DNA of 64,000 nt from Torreya grandis. Its lineage: Eukaryota; Streptophyta; Pinopsida; Cupressales; Taxaceae. Under the pieces are notes generated by a model that was not told the DNA's origin, made no database searches, and saw only the letters and a list, made by a program, of their open reading frames with translations. The stretch covers positions 952,501 to 1,016,500 of the forward strand of contig JARHVA010003167.1 of NCBI GenBank assembly GCA_037957365.1, in the 5' to 3' direction. Every line of letters begins with the position of its first letter. The first letter of the stretch is position 1. Position numbers and translations under genes: made by a program. Shown one piece after another: positions 1 to 13,310 of this stretch.

Positions 1-1300
1 GTGGGTTCCATGGAATCCTCATCTACTACACACCACATTAAAATATCAATAGAACCTACACATGATCATATTATTTTTGTTCCAAATAAACCATGTGCCA
101 CTCTATAATAGTTTTCATGAACCCCTACACATATTACTCTTATTATTTCTTCATAACCATAGAGTCTTATTTTATATACACAAAGCATTGGACATATACC
201 AAAATGACATATTTCACCTATTCATGCTCCTTAATAGTATCACTAGTTTATTACACCAAGTTCATAGTGGGGATATATCTATGAGCATAATTTAGATGCA
301 ATCATAGGGTAGTCTCTTCACATATTCCAAATATATAAAAATAATAATAAAAAATAAAAAATAATAAAAATAAAAACTATTTTTTTAGGAATGTACATAT
401 TCTAGTTGCTCCTTGGCATCTATGTGTTTTTTTCATGTGGATGGATAACCTATTAGCTACTTATTTATAAATGTTTCATGCTTATATTTAAATCTTATAA
501 AGTTATGCATAGATACATGATCTACGCACTTATGGATGTTGGGGTTTCCCTCTACTAACATCACCAAGAAGTTGGGGTTATCCACCTCTAAGATCATGAT
601 ACATCCATGCCATATCATTATATGTTCACTTTATATTATAATTTTTTATCTTATGTACATTAAAATTATTTTATCCTTGTTTATTCTTTAATGTACTTGA
701 TATGCTTTGTAATTGATGTTTTTTACTAACACATTATAGCCATATGCTATTATTATATGTGTATGCTAGTTACTTATCTTTTCATATATGCACTTCCTTG
801 AATGTAGTGGCTTACTATAGTTTTATTTATTGAGGATTTGAATATTCTCTATTGTCTACATCCCCTTGTGCCTTTGTTTACCTCCTTGATATTTGAATAT
901 GTCAGTGTGTTGTATGTTTACATTTAAATTTTTTAGTTATTGATTTATAGACATTTGAATGTCATGTCCCTTTGATTGTGTATCATTTGAACATTCCTCA
1001 TATTTTGGTCTCCTTGGACCATTGTAAATTTCATAGATTTTGATTAATTTTGTGTGTGTGCATGGTTTATTTTTGTTTTTATATTATTCTTACATAGATG
1101 TTGCCATGATTTTTATCATGTCTCTTAGTACTAGATGTGATCACATTCTATGTGTTTCAATGATACATTTATTTATACATGTCTTTTATATATTACATGG
1201 TTCGTTCATAGTTTTATGTTTATCGTATCCTTTTGAGGTGAGGTAACTACTAGTTTCTATTTTGCCTCACCTCAAGAAGTGAGGGTGGGGGAGAGAGTGG
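1..1300. other. AT-rich intergenic, no gene recognised
   Basis: Low-complexity AT-rich sequence. The short open frames here (for example 62-295 and 1040-1246) have no recognisable domain and a composition like random AT-rich translation. I see no retroelement motif. Confidence 0.6.
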
Positions 1301-1310
1301 GGGGCAGATT

Positions 1311-1660
1311 AGTGGGGGCATATCATAGAGGCATAGCTTCCACATGTTTATAGTTTTAGATTCAATGGAGATATGTCATATAGGCATGGCTTCACACATA
1401 TTCACAATTTCAAATTTAGGGGGGGCATGATATATAGACATGGATTTCAGATGTTTGCAATCTCAGATTCTATGGTGGCATATTTTGGAAGCATGTTCTC
1501 CATATTTAATTAGTATTCAACATATCCATATTTTAGTGGGGGAATGTTTTAGAAACATGTCCTCTACATTGACACATATATCAGTTTGTAGTTTCAGATT
1601 ATAGTGGAGGCATATTTTGGAAGCATGTTCTACACACATACATAATTTTCAATTCGGCCA
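1311..1660. repeat. Degenerate ~54-bp tandem repeat, about six units
   Basis: A phrase of the form GGGGCATAT-ATAGAGGCATG-CTTC, then an ACACATGTTT-like and a TTTCAGATT-like block, recurs with starts near 1311, 1364, 1419, 1473, 1535 and 1605. The first three steps are 53-55 bp and the later ones 60-70 bp because of internal insertions. Units are diverged but clearly related. No coding potential was seen. Confidence 0.6.
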
Positions 1661-3732
1661 AATCACATAGTTATATGATTCAGATAAACATTTATGGTAT
1701 AATTATATATATTGGTAGTATTTTTATACATTGATTCATCATGATACATATCTAAGGTGAATATTATATGTGATGTGTGTATACTAATAAATCAATTCCA
1801 AATTCAGAACACTCTTATTGGAATTTTATAGACTATATTGAATCAATCTATTACAATAGTTGGTTCACTTTTTGGTATGGTTGATGTGATTAAATCACTT
1901 TATATTTATACATTTTTATGTTGGAATTGACTATATCATATAGCCACACCATTTTGATAGTGTGAGTTGAATTAGTTCACTCATACTCACTAGGTTATAA
2001 GTATGATGGGTTTGTATGGTTGAGCTTGTCTCAATTGCCAAGTCATAATCTATTTTTTCTCCAAGGTTAGGGGCATGCGCCATGTTCTAATCTCAATTTT
2101 TTTGATTCATAATGATACATATTTCAAATAAAATTACAACAAGGTACAATGGTTGTATCGATACACATGTGTATTCCTAAATATTTATCTACTTCAATTT
2201 CAAGACTTTTAATTTTTTCAATTTCATATTATATGCACTGATTATATACTATAACATCCTATTGGTAGTAGTTACATCCTCAAAAAATCACTCATGTTGG
2301 ACTCAATCAAAGACAAGGTGTGTTATACATACCCCGGTACACTTTCCATTCCTTTAAACTAACAATCAAATTATTATATTAAAAGGTAGAAAATGTAGAT
2401 GATATTTATGAATTATATAGCACCTCAATCTTGTATACTCGTCAAACTTAGACCTTAGTTATTCCTCCCATTTATAGACCTTTCTTGCATTCTCATTTCT
2501 CACATATGATCTCTCATGTTCCCTCTGGCCCATCTCTTAGTTTTACCAATCTTATGTTGATGGTGCAAACCATCTATCTTATCGATAATGCTTAAAAACT
2601 TATTATCTTTCATATCTATAAGTTCTCAAACTATACATGTTTTCCTACTACCTTGACACTTATTCCCTAGTTATATGATTGCATTGACACAAGTTTCCTT
2701 ACCCAACATAAGTTTCCAATGCCCTAAAGGTATCTAATTTTAAAATTAAATGTATCCTAATGTTTGGCCTAAGTGTTATTAAACATGATATATTATCCAA
2801 AAGGATTGGTATAAATATAAGATCAATTATCATTAATTCCTCACCCACCATAAACCAAAGCAACTTAACAAAAGCATTCTATCAAGCATTCTAGTGAACA
2901 ATACTTTCCTATTTTATCCTATTTCCATCTATAGGTCTGAACTAATGAAGGAGTAGTCCAAGAACTATATTTTCTAAGTTATAAGATAAGGTCATTATTG
3001 TACTACCCTATCAAACATTACATGATTAACACATAATCCAACACATAGGGAAGAAATACATAAGCCAAAATCCCTCTTCAAAGTACTACTTATGTAGTAG
3101 TCTCTCATTGATAGAGTGGTTTTTAGGTTAGCTCGACACTATGTTCCCACTAACCCATTTTTACTATAACCAATATGAAGATGAATAACTAGGTTTTGGT
3201 CATTTGATAAAGAGTGATAGTCCATGACCCAAATATGAATGCAACAAAGTAAAGGTGATGAAAAAACAAAATTATACAGGGTTTAATAATTATTCCATAC
3301 TGAAAACTCACGTCTAATCAAGACATTAGCATTGATGTAACTATCCTAGGCTGATGCAAGTGTCTGTATAAATAGAGGCACTTAATCTAGAACTTGGTGA
3401 CTATTCTAGAATATTCTTTCACTTTGATTTTTACTTGTTCCAAATCTTAATCTATATTAGCATCATAACTAGCTAAGTATCTTATTTTAATTATCATTAC
3501 AATATATAACATAGTTGTGCTTTCCATTTTAGTATATCTTAGCATAATAAATTTATTATGTGTTGTATCTATGTTTTACATTTAATTTGAATACTATAGA
3601 TATTTTTATCACCCTTTTGCTTATTAATTTTTATATTATTAACCCTATCTACCCATAAAAGGTTCTTCATCAAAATTAGGGTTAAACAACCTTTTAAGAA
3701 TTCTTGCTTGGGACTTTGACCAATAAATAATA
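1661..3732. other. AT-rich intergenic, no gene recognised
   Basis: No open frame above 60 codons with a recognisable domain, and no clear repeat structure. It precedes the left LTR-like block at about 3733. Confidence 0.5.
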
Positions 3733-5235
3733 AGTAGCCCCCTGCTATCAAAACTATTTATTTAGAAATAATTGTTTTTAATAATTCATTTTACAAAATC
3801 TAATTAAGATGATTTGACTTCTAATTTTGAATGTAAATGTTTTGTAAACTCATAAAAACTCTATTGTTTAGTTAAACCATTCCATTCATATTTTTATCCC
3901 TTCAAATATCTCATAATAATTTTTTATAAGTTTTTTCTAATTATTAGTGAATAATTTAAAACTGATGAAATACTAGAAAAATAAAAAAAATAGAGACAAG
4001 ATTGTTTATAGGGTTCACAAATTGGCTATGTCCCCAAGTTCATTCAAACCACTCCATTATAAAAAATATGTAAATACAATAATGTAAAACTTTCATCCAT
4101 GAATGGTTTAAATAAATTTGTAGCTCTATATAATATAAATAACTCTTCTGCAACACAAAAATGTTCTTCTCTTCAATCAAACAAATATTTACAAATGTTT
4201 ATAATTATCTTATATGATCTATTAACTCTCTCAACATGAGGAAAAATACTCTCACGGATATATAATATATCATTGGATTTCAAAAACCCCTCTCTATAAT
4301 TTACATAGATTTTAAAAAAATCTAAAACAGGTAAAATGGCATCAATTGGGCTATTCCAAAATTCTACCTCTGGCATGTACCTGCTTCAAAATCTCATTAC
4401 ACTCCTCTATCAAAATACATTTAACCTATATTTTTTTTGTTTCTCTATGTCCTCTATCCATAATAAATAAAACCTCAATATATAAATAAATTGATTCAAG
4501 CAATGTTTGCTAACAATCTCTTTCTCTTTCGTCAAAGTACGGTTAAACTCCTAATAGGCTTTGAATGCATTTAATAAAGGAATAAAATGTCACCTTTTAA
4601 GGGTGGTTGAGAGACATGTTTTAAAAATGGTGCTTACCAAATAAAACCAGTGACTTGTATTTATTAAAATATTTCTTCATTTACATTAGATTATGAAGAC
4701 CGTAAACCTTCCCACTAAGTTCACCTCAAAACTGTATGGCTTCCCTTTTAAACACCAACCATCCAAATTGTAAAGTGCAGATTCCATGTGGGGGAGAGGT
4801 AGGAGAGCATGGTATAAACTTTGTTTAAAGTGCCCATTTGAAATATATGAGATTTAATGAAAATGACATAAAAGGTTTAATAATATCCATTGGTAAATAA
4901 AAACCATGAATAACCATCCATGTGAGAGTGGGGATAATTAAATTTAGGATTTAGCATAAGATTATCCATTGGTTTAATAAAATAATAAAATAGGATATTA
5001 ATAATTAGTTTAATTTGAATATAATTTAAAACATATCCCATGGTTATTGATAACCATAATAAATAGGATATTAAGAATAATAAATTATCCTAATGGAGAT
5101 ATTATGGATAGAAATATATTTATATCTCAATGGCATTAGTGGAGTTAAATGAAAAAGTTGATAACATTAGATATTAAATGGTTATGATGTAATGTGGGTC
5201 AATGACTAGTTTGGTCCCAAATTTGAAACACAACA
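3733..5235 (-). repeat. LTR-like direct repeat, left copy (3' LTR of a minus-strand element)
   Basis: This ~1.5-kb block is repeated at 7568-9106 in the same orientation; shared anchors include the ACTCTATTGTTTAGTTAAAC stretch near 3860 and 7710 and TAGGATATTAAGAATA near 5066 and 8935. Read on the minus strand the block starts TGTTGTGTTT, just after a purine-rich CTAATGGG (possible PPT), and in the right copy ends GATACA, giving TG...CA termini. Similarity continues past the boundary into gag-like sequence up to about 5390, which equals 9260 in the other copy. The left edge is approximate because the first ~30 bp are diverged. Confidence 0.6.
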
Positions 5236-7508
5236 CCCATTAGCAACATAATAAAATAATTCTAATATAAAATGTAATTGTATAGTCTTTTTATATTTTT
5301 GCCATGTGTCAATTTTCCATTGTAACACTTAATTTTTTCACAATTTTCTATTCAAACCATATGATGAGTGAAAATCCTCTAGATCAAACCTTCCTAATAA
5401 GACCCTTTTTGTCTCCAAAAGGTCAAGTCACCCACTGAATCTATAAATGGTTCACTCTACAAAACATCACTTGAAATATCATGGCAACGATTTAAAAAAT
5501 CAAATTGATTCCCTGAAATGCCAGTGAAAGAAATATCTATCTAATACCAAATTATAGATAGAAGAAAACTACCTGTATAAATGTTACATCTCTCAAAATA
5601 ATGTATCTACTCACAAAATGATCACCAAATGTAGCTGCAAACCAGTTTGTTAGTGTAATAAATATACACGCTAATTATAACCACATTTGAAAATTGCAAA
5701 AAAGGCCCAATATGAATGAGGGATTTATAAATATGCAAATATCATGTATGGCTACAAAAACTTTGTAAAATTATTACAATTACAAAATGTGCCCAAAAAA
5801 GGGTCTTATAAGTCCCTATTTGCACAATGTAAATACCAACATATATACTGAAATGTAAATTTTCTAAGATAGACATATTGAATATGCCCCATACAACCTA
5901 CATATATTGTTGTCAAATTTCAAAATAAAGTTTTTCAAAAAACCCAAACATGAGAAAAATAATCCAAGTATAATAAACTCTTCCCTTAGCTTTCTTCTAC
6001 AGGTTATTCCAATAAACCAAATTCCAAATCTTAAAATCATTTGAGAACATCTCAAATTTTTAGACATGAATTAATTCCTTTTTCAATGCATCATGAACTC
6101 AAAAAATTATCAAAAAGAAAAATATAGAGCGTAGAAAAACCATAAATATGAGAAAATAATCCAAGTAAGATAAACATATCACTCAGATTTTATCATAGCT
6201 GGTAGCTCCAAAAATTATGTTCAAAACTAAAATATATTCATTTTAGTGGAATCCTAAAACTACTTTGAACATTTGCATGCTAATAAACTATCATAGTGAT
6301 GCAAACCTAAAACTAAGGCATTTATTACTAGCCCACTTTATCATATTTTCCTACTTAGGTGGTTTAATTTCCTCAGTGAGTACCTAAGTAGATGTATGGG
6401 TCATATCTAAAACTATTGGATTTGAAACAACTTCTTGTTTGCTTACAAATGCATCATTTTTCATGGATGTCTTCTTGCAAAACTTAGGATGTAATTGTGG
6501 ATACAATACCCAACATTTATTATTTTAGTGACCACTTAGATTATAATGAGTATAATGATTATTACTCATTTGTTTATATTTAAAAAACATAAAAATCCTC
6601 AAATCTAGTTTTATTTTCAAACATAAGGTAACACAGAGATTATTTAATCCATAAAAACTGCATGGATATATACAACAAAAATCTTGTGATAATAAGTCCT
6701 TATTTTCATAATTGAAATACACATTGTAATATTTATCAATATTTTTAGGACTAATGTAAGTATGATAAGGTGGACTGATGTTACCTTTTCCAAAATCATG
6801 TTTGCATACAACACCATATTTTTATGGGGATGGACTTCTCTTTCTCTGCATGTTATCACTTTGTAGGACTAGTGACTTCAACACTTTGTTGTTGTAAGCT
6901 TTTCTTCCTTCAGCAGATATAGAACTTTATATAGCTTCCATTTCCACACTAGTATATTCCAAACCTACAAAATAAGGTCTATCCTCTACCTAAATAGGGT
7001 TAAGAATGCCTTGGCCATCTTTTTCAAGGCTTTTTCCATTAAATCTCCTTTTAACAAGTAATTTAAAACCTATTCCTTTTGTATATTGTTCAAATTTACC
7101 AAAATCATTATTACTAGATTTATCATGGGAAGGAAAATTAACTAGTGACTCACATTGATTTAGAGTACATTCATCCATCATGGTTATTGCATTTGATGTG
7201 GAAGGCAAATCCTTCACTTTTTCACCATTTTGTAGTCTTGCCAAGAGCTCATCCTTAGATATTAACTCAGTTTTAAACCTTTCAACTTCCTTTTCCAAGG
7301 AATAAAATTTTAATCTCAAGAGAGAGTTCTCTTTGTGAATCTGCAAATTAAATGCTTTGATCTCATCAAGTTTCTCTTTTTTTGGATAACTTGCCCATGG
7401 TTTCCTGTTCCTAAAAATAACCTGTACTTCCAATACTAAAAATGGAATAAACAAAAACTTTTCAAATAATCTAACCAATACTAAAATTGAATTCAAATTT
7501 TCACACAA
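5236..7508 (-). pseudogene. Degenerate gag-like region between two LTR-like repeats
   Basis: Reading from 7508 on the minus strand, an open stretch of 172 codons runs to 6990. It has a charged, leucine-rich coiled-coil segment (about residues 55-95) and then a G-patch-like end with the glycine pattern of KGIGFKLLVKRRFNGK followed by DGQGILNPI. Further along, at about 6566-6490, there is a decayed CCHC zinc knuckle: the first two cysteines read as tyrosine (Y-TH-Y-NLSG-H), a stop follows the histidine, and the last cysteine is kept before a WVLYPQLHPKF tail. This order (coiled coil, G-patch-like, CCHC) suits a plant retroelement gag. A sequence TTGATATCAG near 7540 on the minus strand resembles a tRNA-Met primer-binding site. 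No reverse transcriptase was found between the repeats, so this may be a non-autonomous or internally deleted element. Confidence 0.5.
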
Positions 7509-7567
7509 TCAAATGATAATCCTTACATTCTAACTACGCTGATATCAATTTGATCTTTAAACTGTAT

Positions 7568-9106
7568 GTATCACCCCAATATTAAAATAGTTTATTTAAA
7601 AATGTATTTTCTTAAAAATAAGCAATTTTCAAAAATTTAATTAAAATGAATTGGCTTTTAAATATGAATGTGAATCATCTAAAAAATTTTGAATGTGAGT
7701 TTTTTGTAAACTATTAAAAACTCTATTGTTTAGTTAAACCATTCCATTCATATTTTTATCCCTTCAATATCTCACAATAAATTTTCCATAATAAAATTTC
7801 AATTTTGAGTGAATAATTTAAAATAGATGAAATAATGAAAAACTAAAAAAATAGAAACATGATTGTTTATAGGGTTCACCAATTGGTTACATCCCTAGGT
7901 TCATTTGAACTGCTCCATTACAAGAAAGATGTAAATAAAAAAAATTAAAACATACATCCTTGAATGGTTTAAATAAATTTTCATCTCTATAGAATAGAAA
8001 TAACTCATCTACAAAATGAAAATGTTCTTCTCTACAACTAAAAAAATATCTAAATTTTTTTATAATTCTCTTGTATGGGCTATTAATTCTCTCAAGATGA
8101 GGAAAAATACTCTTAAAAGATTTATAATATATCCTTGGCTTTCACAAATCCCTCTGTGTAATTTATACATATTAAAAAAATGATTGCGTAATAGGTAAAA
8201 TAGCCTCAATTAGGCTATTCCAAAATTTTCCCTCTAGCATGTCCTTGCTTCAAAATATCGTTACACTCTTCTATCAAAAGATATGCAACTTGTATTTATT
8301 TGATTTGTTTCTATGTGTCATCAATCCATAATAATTAAAAATGTCAATATATAAAATAAATTTCTTCAAGCCAATGTTTTCTAAAAATCTCATTCTCTGG
8401 ATTTGAAGTATGGTTAAATCCAAATAGGCTTTGCATACATTTAATAAAGGAATAAAATACCATCTTTTAAGGGTGGTTGAACACCATGTTTTAATAATGG
8501 TGCTTCACAAATAACACTAATGCCTTGTATTTATTAAAATAGCTCTTCATTTACATCAGCCTATGAAGATTGTATAACCTTCCCACTAAGTTTGGTTCCA
8601 AACCATATAGTTTCCCTTTAAAACATTGACCATCCAAATTACAAAGTGGAGATTCCACATGGGGGAGAGGTGGGCAAGCATGGTATAAAGGTTTTTTAAA
8701 ACACCGCATTAAAAGATATGAGATTTAATAAAAATGACACAAAAATTTTAATAATATCCATTGGTAAATAAAAACAATGAATAACCATCCACATGAGTGT
8801 GCGGCTAATTAAATTTGGGACTTTACATAAGATTATCCAATGGTTTAATAAAACAATAAAATAGGATATTAGGATATAATTTAATTTAAATTTAATTTAA
8901 AACATATCCCATGGTTATTAATAACCAAAATAAATAGGATATTAAGAATAGTAAATTATCCTAATGGCGATATCATTGACAAAAAGATATTTATATCTCG
9001 GTGGTATTAACGGAAATATATGACAAAGTTGATAACATTGGATATTGATTGGTTATGAGGTAATGTGTGTAAATGATCAATTTAGTCCTACATCTACAAC
9101 ATAACA
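7568..9106 (-). repeat. LTR-like direct repeat, right copy
   Basis: Second copy of the ~1.5-kb block at 3733-5235. On the plus strand it starts TGTATCACCCC and ends ACATAACA, so it has TG...CA ends in either orientation. Gag-like coding sequence runs into its right edge from 10.47 kb, and an unrelated gag-like frame begins about 60 bp beyond its left edge. It therefore serves at once as the 3' LTR of one internal region and the 5' LTR of the next. Confidence 0.6.
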
Positions 9107-10470
9107 CCCATTAGCAACATAATAAAATAATTCTAATATAAAAATTAATTGTATAAACTTCTCATATTTTTTCCATGTTTCGATTTTCCATTGTGGCACT
9201 TGCCTTTTACACATTTTTCCATTTGAACTAGATGATGAGTGAAAATCTTCTGGATCAGCCTTCACCATCATATCATTTTTTATGAGTTGGATAAGGACCC
9301 CTACACTAGATAAAAATTTTAGGACCATGTATTTTTTGTAAACCATCATGGCTTCTAGATTATTTTTGAGAGAGATGTTATCTTCTTCCAATGTATACAC
9401 TCTCTCCTTGATTCTTCACATCTACATGCTTATCTCCTAGATGTCATCTTTGCCACTTGATACTCTATATTCCCAAGTATGATTCTTGATTGAATCTTTG
9501 ATTAAGTTATGGTCTTTGAGGAACAATTTGAATAAATATCTATATAAATTAAGTTCCTCCACTAATTCTATAAATTTGTCTAGTGCCCTAGAGGTAATAT
9601 ACATTCCTTGAAATCTTCATCAAATCTTCTTTTACCTTTCTGAATCTCTTTGGTTCTATTTTTGTTGTAAGAACCATGAGATTTTATGATTTTTAACCCC
9701 ATAAAAACCTCTTAAATTATTTCCTCTTTATGGATAATGTAACCATCCTCAGAGCTCAAATCATTGCCAATATGGTCTTTTTTGGGTCATTCACTTCACT
9801 CCTACTATGGATTTTTTCTCAACAATCTATGGGGATTCTTAATGGGATTCCAATTATGTTTGTTATTATCTTTATCTCCCTCTAATATCATATGAATTGG
9901 TCTTGTATTATCATCTCTAGAATACTTATATATCAAGAGGATCACATCTTGATGCCTGTGAAACCTAGAATATGCTTTTTTAGCTTTTAAAATTTAGTTT
10001 TACATTGAATTCAAAATGTAAAATGGAATACTAACTATGAAGTGATTCCTAAATATGTTGAGAAATACAAAATGGAATGTGAGGATATAATTGTAATTAC
10101 CATCTAATGTTATTTAAATTTCATGACCTACTTAGCTACAGCATTTTAGTGTTAGTAAATTGAGTCTCTAAGGTAACCAGGTTGAAACATAATAAATTTT
10201 TCACCATTAAAAAGTTTTTTTTGGATTTCATCCTAAGAATTTATGCTTATTTTTTAGAATTTTTGACCATCCATATTCATGTTGGTAACATGAGTAATAA
10301 TCTCCTTATTCATCTAAATCTCAACCCTTGTAAATAACATTAACCTATCTTTCCGACCTTTCACAAAGGCCCTTGAAATATGAGGGTCATCTCCCTCAAA
10401 TTTCTTGATGAAATTACTTAAAGCACTAGCATGAATGATCCATGAAAAGTCTATGTCCATAACTTAGAAT
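9107..10470 (-). pseudogene. Gag-like retroelement remnant, upstream of the right LTR-like repeat
   Basis: Several minus-strand frames read as one decayed protein. From about 10460 to 10255 it reads DFSWIIHASALSNFIKKFEG and later ends near NMNMDGQKF. A middle part (about 9960-9800) contains HRHQDVILLIYKYSRDD and NPIKNPHRLLRKN. A leucine- and charge-rich helical segment follows at about 9600-9300 (FIELVEELNLYRYLFKLFLK). The last open frame (9400-9077) ends with a serine run and QVPQWKIETWKKYEKF, then meets the LTR-like block. The same final segment is present, more decayed, at 5390-5236. I recognise the style of a plant retroelement gag but not the family; stops and frame changes are frequent. 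Confidence 0.45.
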
Positions 10471-11199
10471 TCAAAAAAATAAGGTTCAACACAACACATG
10501 TCTTCTCCCATTCTGGTTTCAAATAAATTCACTCGAAGCTAAAAATTTAGATAGGAATTGAATCAAATAATGACTAATACATCACAATGAGTAATAATTA
10601 AGCTCCCACACTAGATGCAATGAATGATCTACCACATATGATTTATAATCATGGATCAAGTAGTAAGGATATCCCACTTCACATGGGCATTACTAAGATT
10701 ATCCTTATAATCATTAAGGTAGCAACACATTACACCCAAAATGAAAGGAGGATTGAGGATCCAAGATAATATAAAAACCATTTATGGAATTAATAATATA
10801 GGCCTCCATATTAAAGTATCTTTCATATGAATCACTAAGACAAACCTCTAGAGACCTAACCAAGGTTCTCAATGTAAGATAAAAAAATTGTCGAAACAAA
10901 ATTCATGATATAAAGGTAAAGAAGAATATTATCATCAAAGACTCATCATCCATAAATATTAATCCTTAGGTAGGGAAATAAAGGATTCTTTATTGATTTT
11001 TTTAATAATGTCATCTAAGATTTTGTATTTCAAAATCCACTTATTGAAGTTGTTAGATATAACCCCCAAATTCTCAAATCAATCATTTAATTGGTTTCTC
11101 TACCTATAGATATGTTAAATGCAAATGCTATCAAAATAATTGACAATAACATAAGCTTATTTCTATCATGTTTATAATGTTTTAACTCATGGAATATTT
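10471..11199. other. No gene recognised
   Basis: The open frame at 10899-10714 (minus) has no motif I recognise. This may be further decayed gag-like sequence. Confidence 0.4.
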
Positions 11200-11530
11200 A
11201 TTCAAAAGATATTGATTGATATTAATAGAGCCCCCCTCCAAAACTAATTGGCTCACCCCTATCTCCTTAGCCAACATTAATTCCAAAAGGGAATCTCCAG
11301 TTTCAACCCAATGGTTATTTTAGACTCTCGTAGTCCCAATATAGGCATTAAAAACTTCACCCTTTGAATTCCTCAGAATGTCTCCACCCCTTGCCATCCA
11401 AGTGTTTCCCTTGGAATCCCCGTTAAGATTTAAATCTACCCAACTAAGAGAGGGAACTTTAAATTTAGTATACTTCTTCAACTCAACTCTCAAGTCAATC
11501 AACTGACTACCAAAATAATCCAAAACCTAT
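11200..11530 (-). pseudogene. LINE RNase H domain remnant
   Basis: On the minus strand a frame from 11523 reads PSLSWVDLNLNGDSKGNTWM, then GGDILRNSKGEVFNAYIGTT. After one in-frame stop it continues HWVETGDSLLELMLAKEIGV and LVLEGGS. This is the plant RNase H type (RVT_3) found at the 3' end of many plant L1-like LINE polyproteins: the conserved D-G-S/A-KGN stretch, the G-G-x-LR loop, a (A/V)E-x-x-x-LL-x-x-L helix and the final L-V-EGDS strand. The last acidic residue reads GGS where GDS is usual. Flanking reverse transcriptase was not seen, so this is a 3' fragment. Confidence 0.6.
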
Positions 11531-12047
11531 TTTTTGGAGATAATAATCTCTTGCCTAAAAAAATAATCCTTTTTTTACCAAGCTTGCAATTCTTGAAATT
11601 GTCCAAAAACAATTTTTTTGATTTTGAAGGCCACTATCAAACTAGAGGTCTTATAATTTGTAAAAATTATTTCTTCTTTATTTCTATATTCCCCAAAATG
11701 TATGGGGAAAATTTAAACACGACAACTTCTTACAAATAAATTTTTTGAAGGGAGTTTTCCAATAGTGTTAGAGCTCCAAGAAATAGAAGGGTTGGGCCTA
11801 GGCCATCTGAAAGTTATCAAGAAGGATATCCCAGAACTTAAAATTAGGAAATAAATTTAAAATTAAATGAAATATTGATTCCTTCTCTACCTCATACAAG
11901 GGGAATCTATTAACTATAAGTAGTTCTCATTTTTTTTAAAAATCATTGTGAGGATTTGTTTTTAACAAATAATCAAAACAAGATCACTTTAGGGATTAAT
12001 TCATTAAACAATAAGCTTCCCTAGTAAAAACCATTGAATCACCCATC

Positions 12048-12049
<2 letters not shown>

Positions 12050-12110
<61 letters not shown>
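12050..12110. repeat. (CA)n microsatellite
   Basis: About 30 nearly uninterrupted CA units. Confidence 0.95.
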
Positions 12111-12116
<6 letters not shown>

Positions 12117-12309
12117 AATCCCCCAAGCCTTAAAACCATAAATATTATTGTATATACAAAATTGATAGTATAATAATGTATTAAATTAATTATAACATTA
12201 TACTTTATTAATATTATATATGATATTTGTTATAGTATTTATATAATAATATTATTATATTATTAAAATATTATTTTATATTACTAATTATAATAAAACA
12301 TATATTAAT

Positions 12310-12552
12310 ATAATATATAAACTTGTGACCGAGGGTGTCCCACAACTTTTTTGGCATAATATTATCATGGTATTGGACCCAATGACCTAGGACACATTTT
12401 GATGCATTATCATAGGGTGAGTCTAATGGACTAAACCCTAGGGCTTATGCCAGTGGCCCACCTAATGCTCGTGGTTCAATTAATGCTCAAACCCGTGACC
12501 TAGTGGTCACTATGACAATAGCTTACCATTGAGGTATAACCTTGGGGGCAAT
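12310..12552 (-). mobile_element. SINE-like tRNA-derived retroposon
   Basis: On the minus strand a tRNA-like head is visible. ATACCTCAATGGTAAGC (12537-12521) resembles a Pol III A box, and about 25-30 bp further GTCACGGGTTTGAGCATT (12499-12482) resembles a B box. The following ~170 bp form a body that is less AT-rich than the surroundings. AT-rich DNA flanks both sides. I could not fix target-site duplications, so the edges are approximate. A decayed true tRNA gene is less likely because no cloverleaf can be closed. Confidence 0.45.
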
Positions 12553-12719
12553 ATTAATTTCATATTACAATATAAATTAATAATATTAATAATATATAAT
12601 TGTTAAACTGATAGGTGTTCATTGGTATTTAGGGGAGGTATAATGGAGCCAACAAAATAAAAAAACCTATACCCAATTTTAATTAATTTATAACTAACAC
12701 ATTAAAATAATAAAAAAGA

Positions 12720-13310
12720 CACGATGTTTAAAAAAAAAGTAATCATATAAATACAAAAAAAATCTGAAATGAAATAAAATAACAAAGAAATACACAAATC
12801 AAATAGTAGAGTATAATGAAAAAAAGTAGAGTATAATGAAAAAGTAAAAGAGAGGTAATTTTTATTATTTTTTTGATTAAAACCCTATTTTTACATGGAT
12901 TAGGTGTACAAATGCTTCTTCATATTAGTTCCAAGTATTGAGAGGTATCCATTCTACCAAATTCATTTGGGGCACAACACCAACTTCATCCCTTTTTTGG
13001 TATTTGTTAAAATATGTACCTTGGTAGATGTTAGAAAATGCCTTTTACACTATCATCCTCAGCATTAAACTACAACTGACTTGATAGAAGTAATTTTTCA
13101 CGATATTTGTCCCTATAAAATTTACTTTATAAATAGTAAAATAATTATATGTATATCACAACTATGTATGCATAATCTTATATTTACATCCTTAAAATTA
13201 CATAGTTTTTTATGATATACTAAAATTATATAATTATAAGTTTGAATGTATATTTTCAGAATCTTATTATATTGGATATATACTATAATTAATATATAAT
13301 ATAAAATTAA
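12720..13310. other. AT-rich spacer, nothing recognised
   Basis: A/T runs with a short duplication of AGTAGAGTATAATGAAAA near 12806-12842. No gene-like sequence was seen. Confidence 0.5.

Noticed and set aside
12482..12537. Genuine tRNA gene
   Set aside because: Only box-like words are present; acceptor and anticodon stems do not close, so SINE-like is the better reading.
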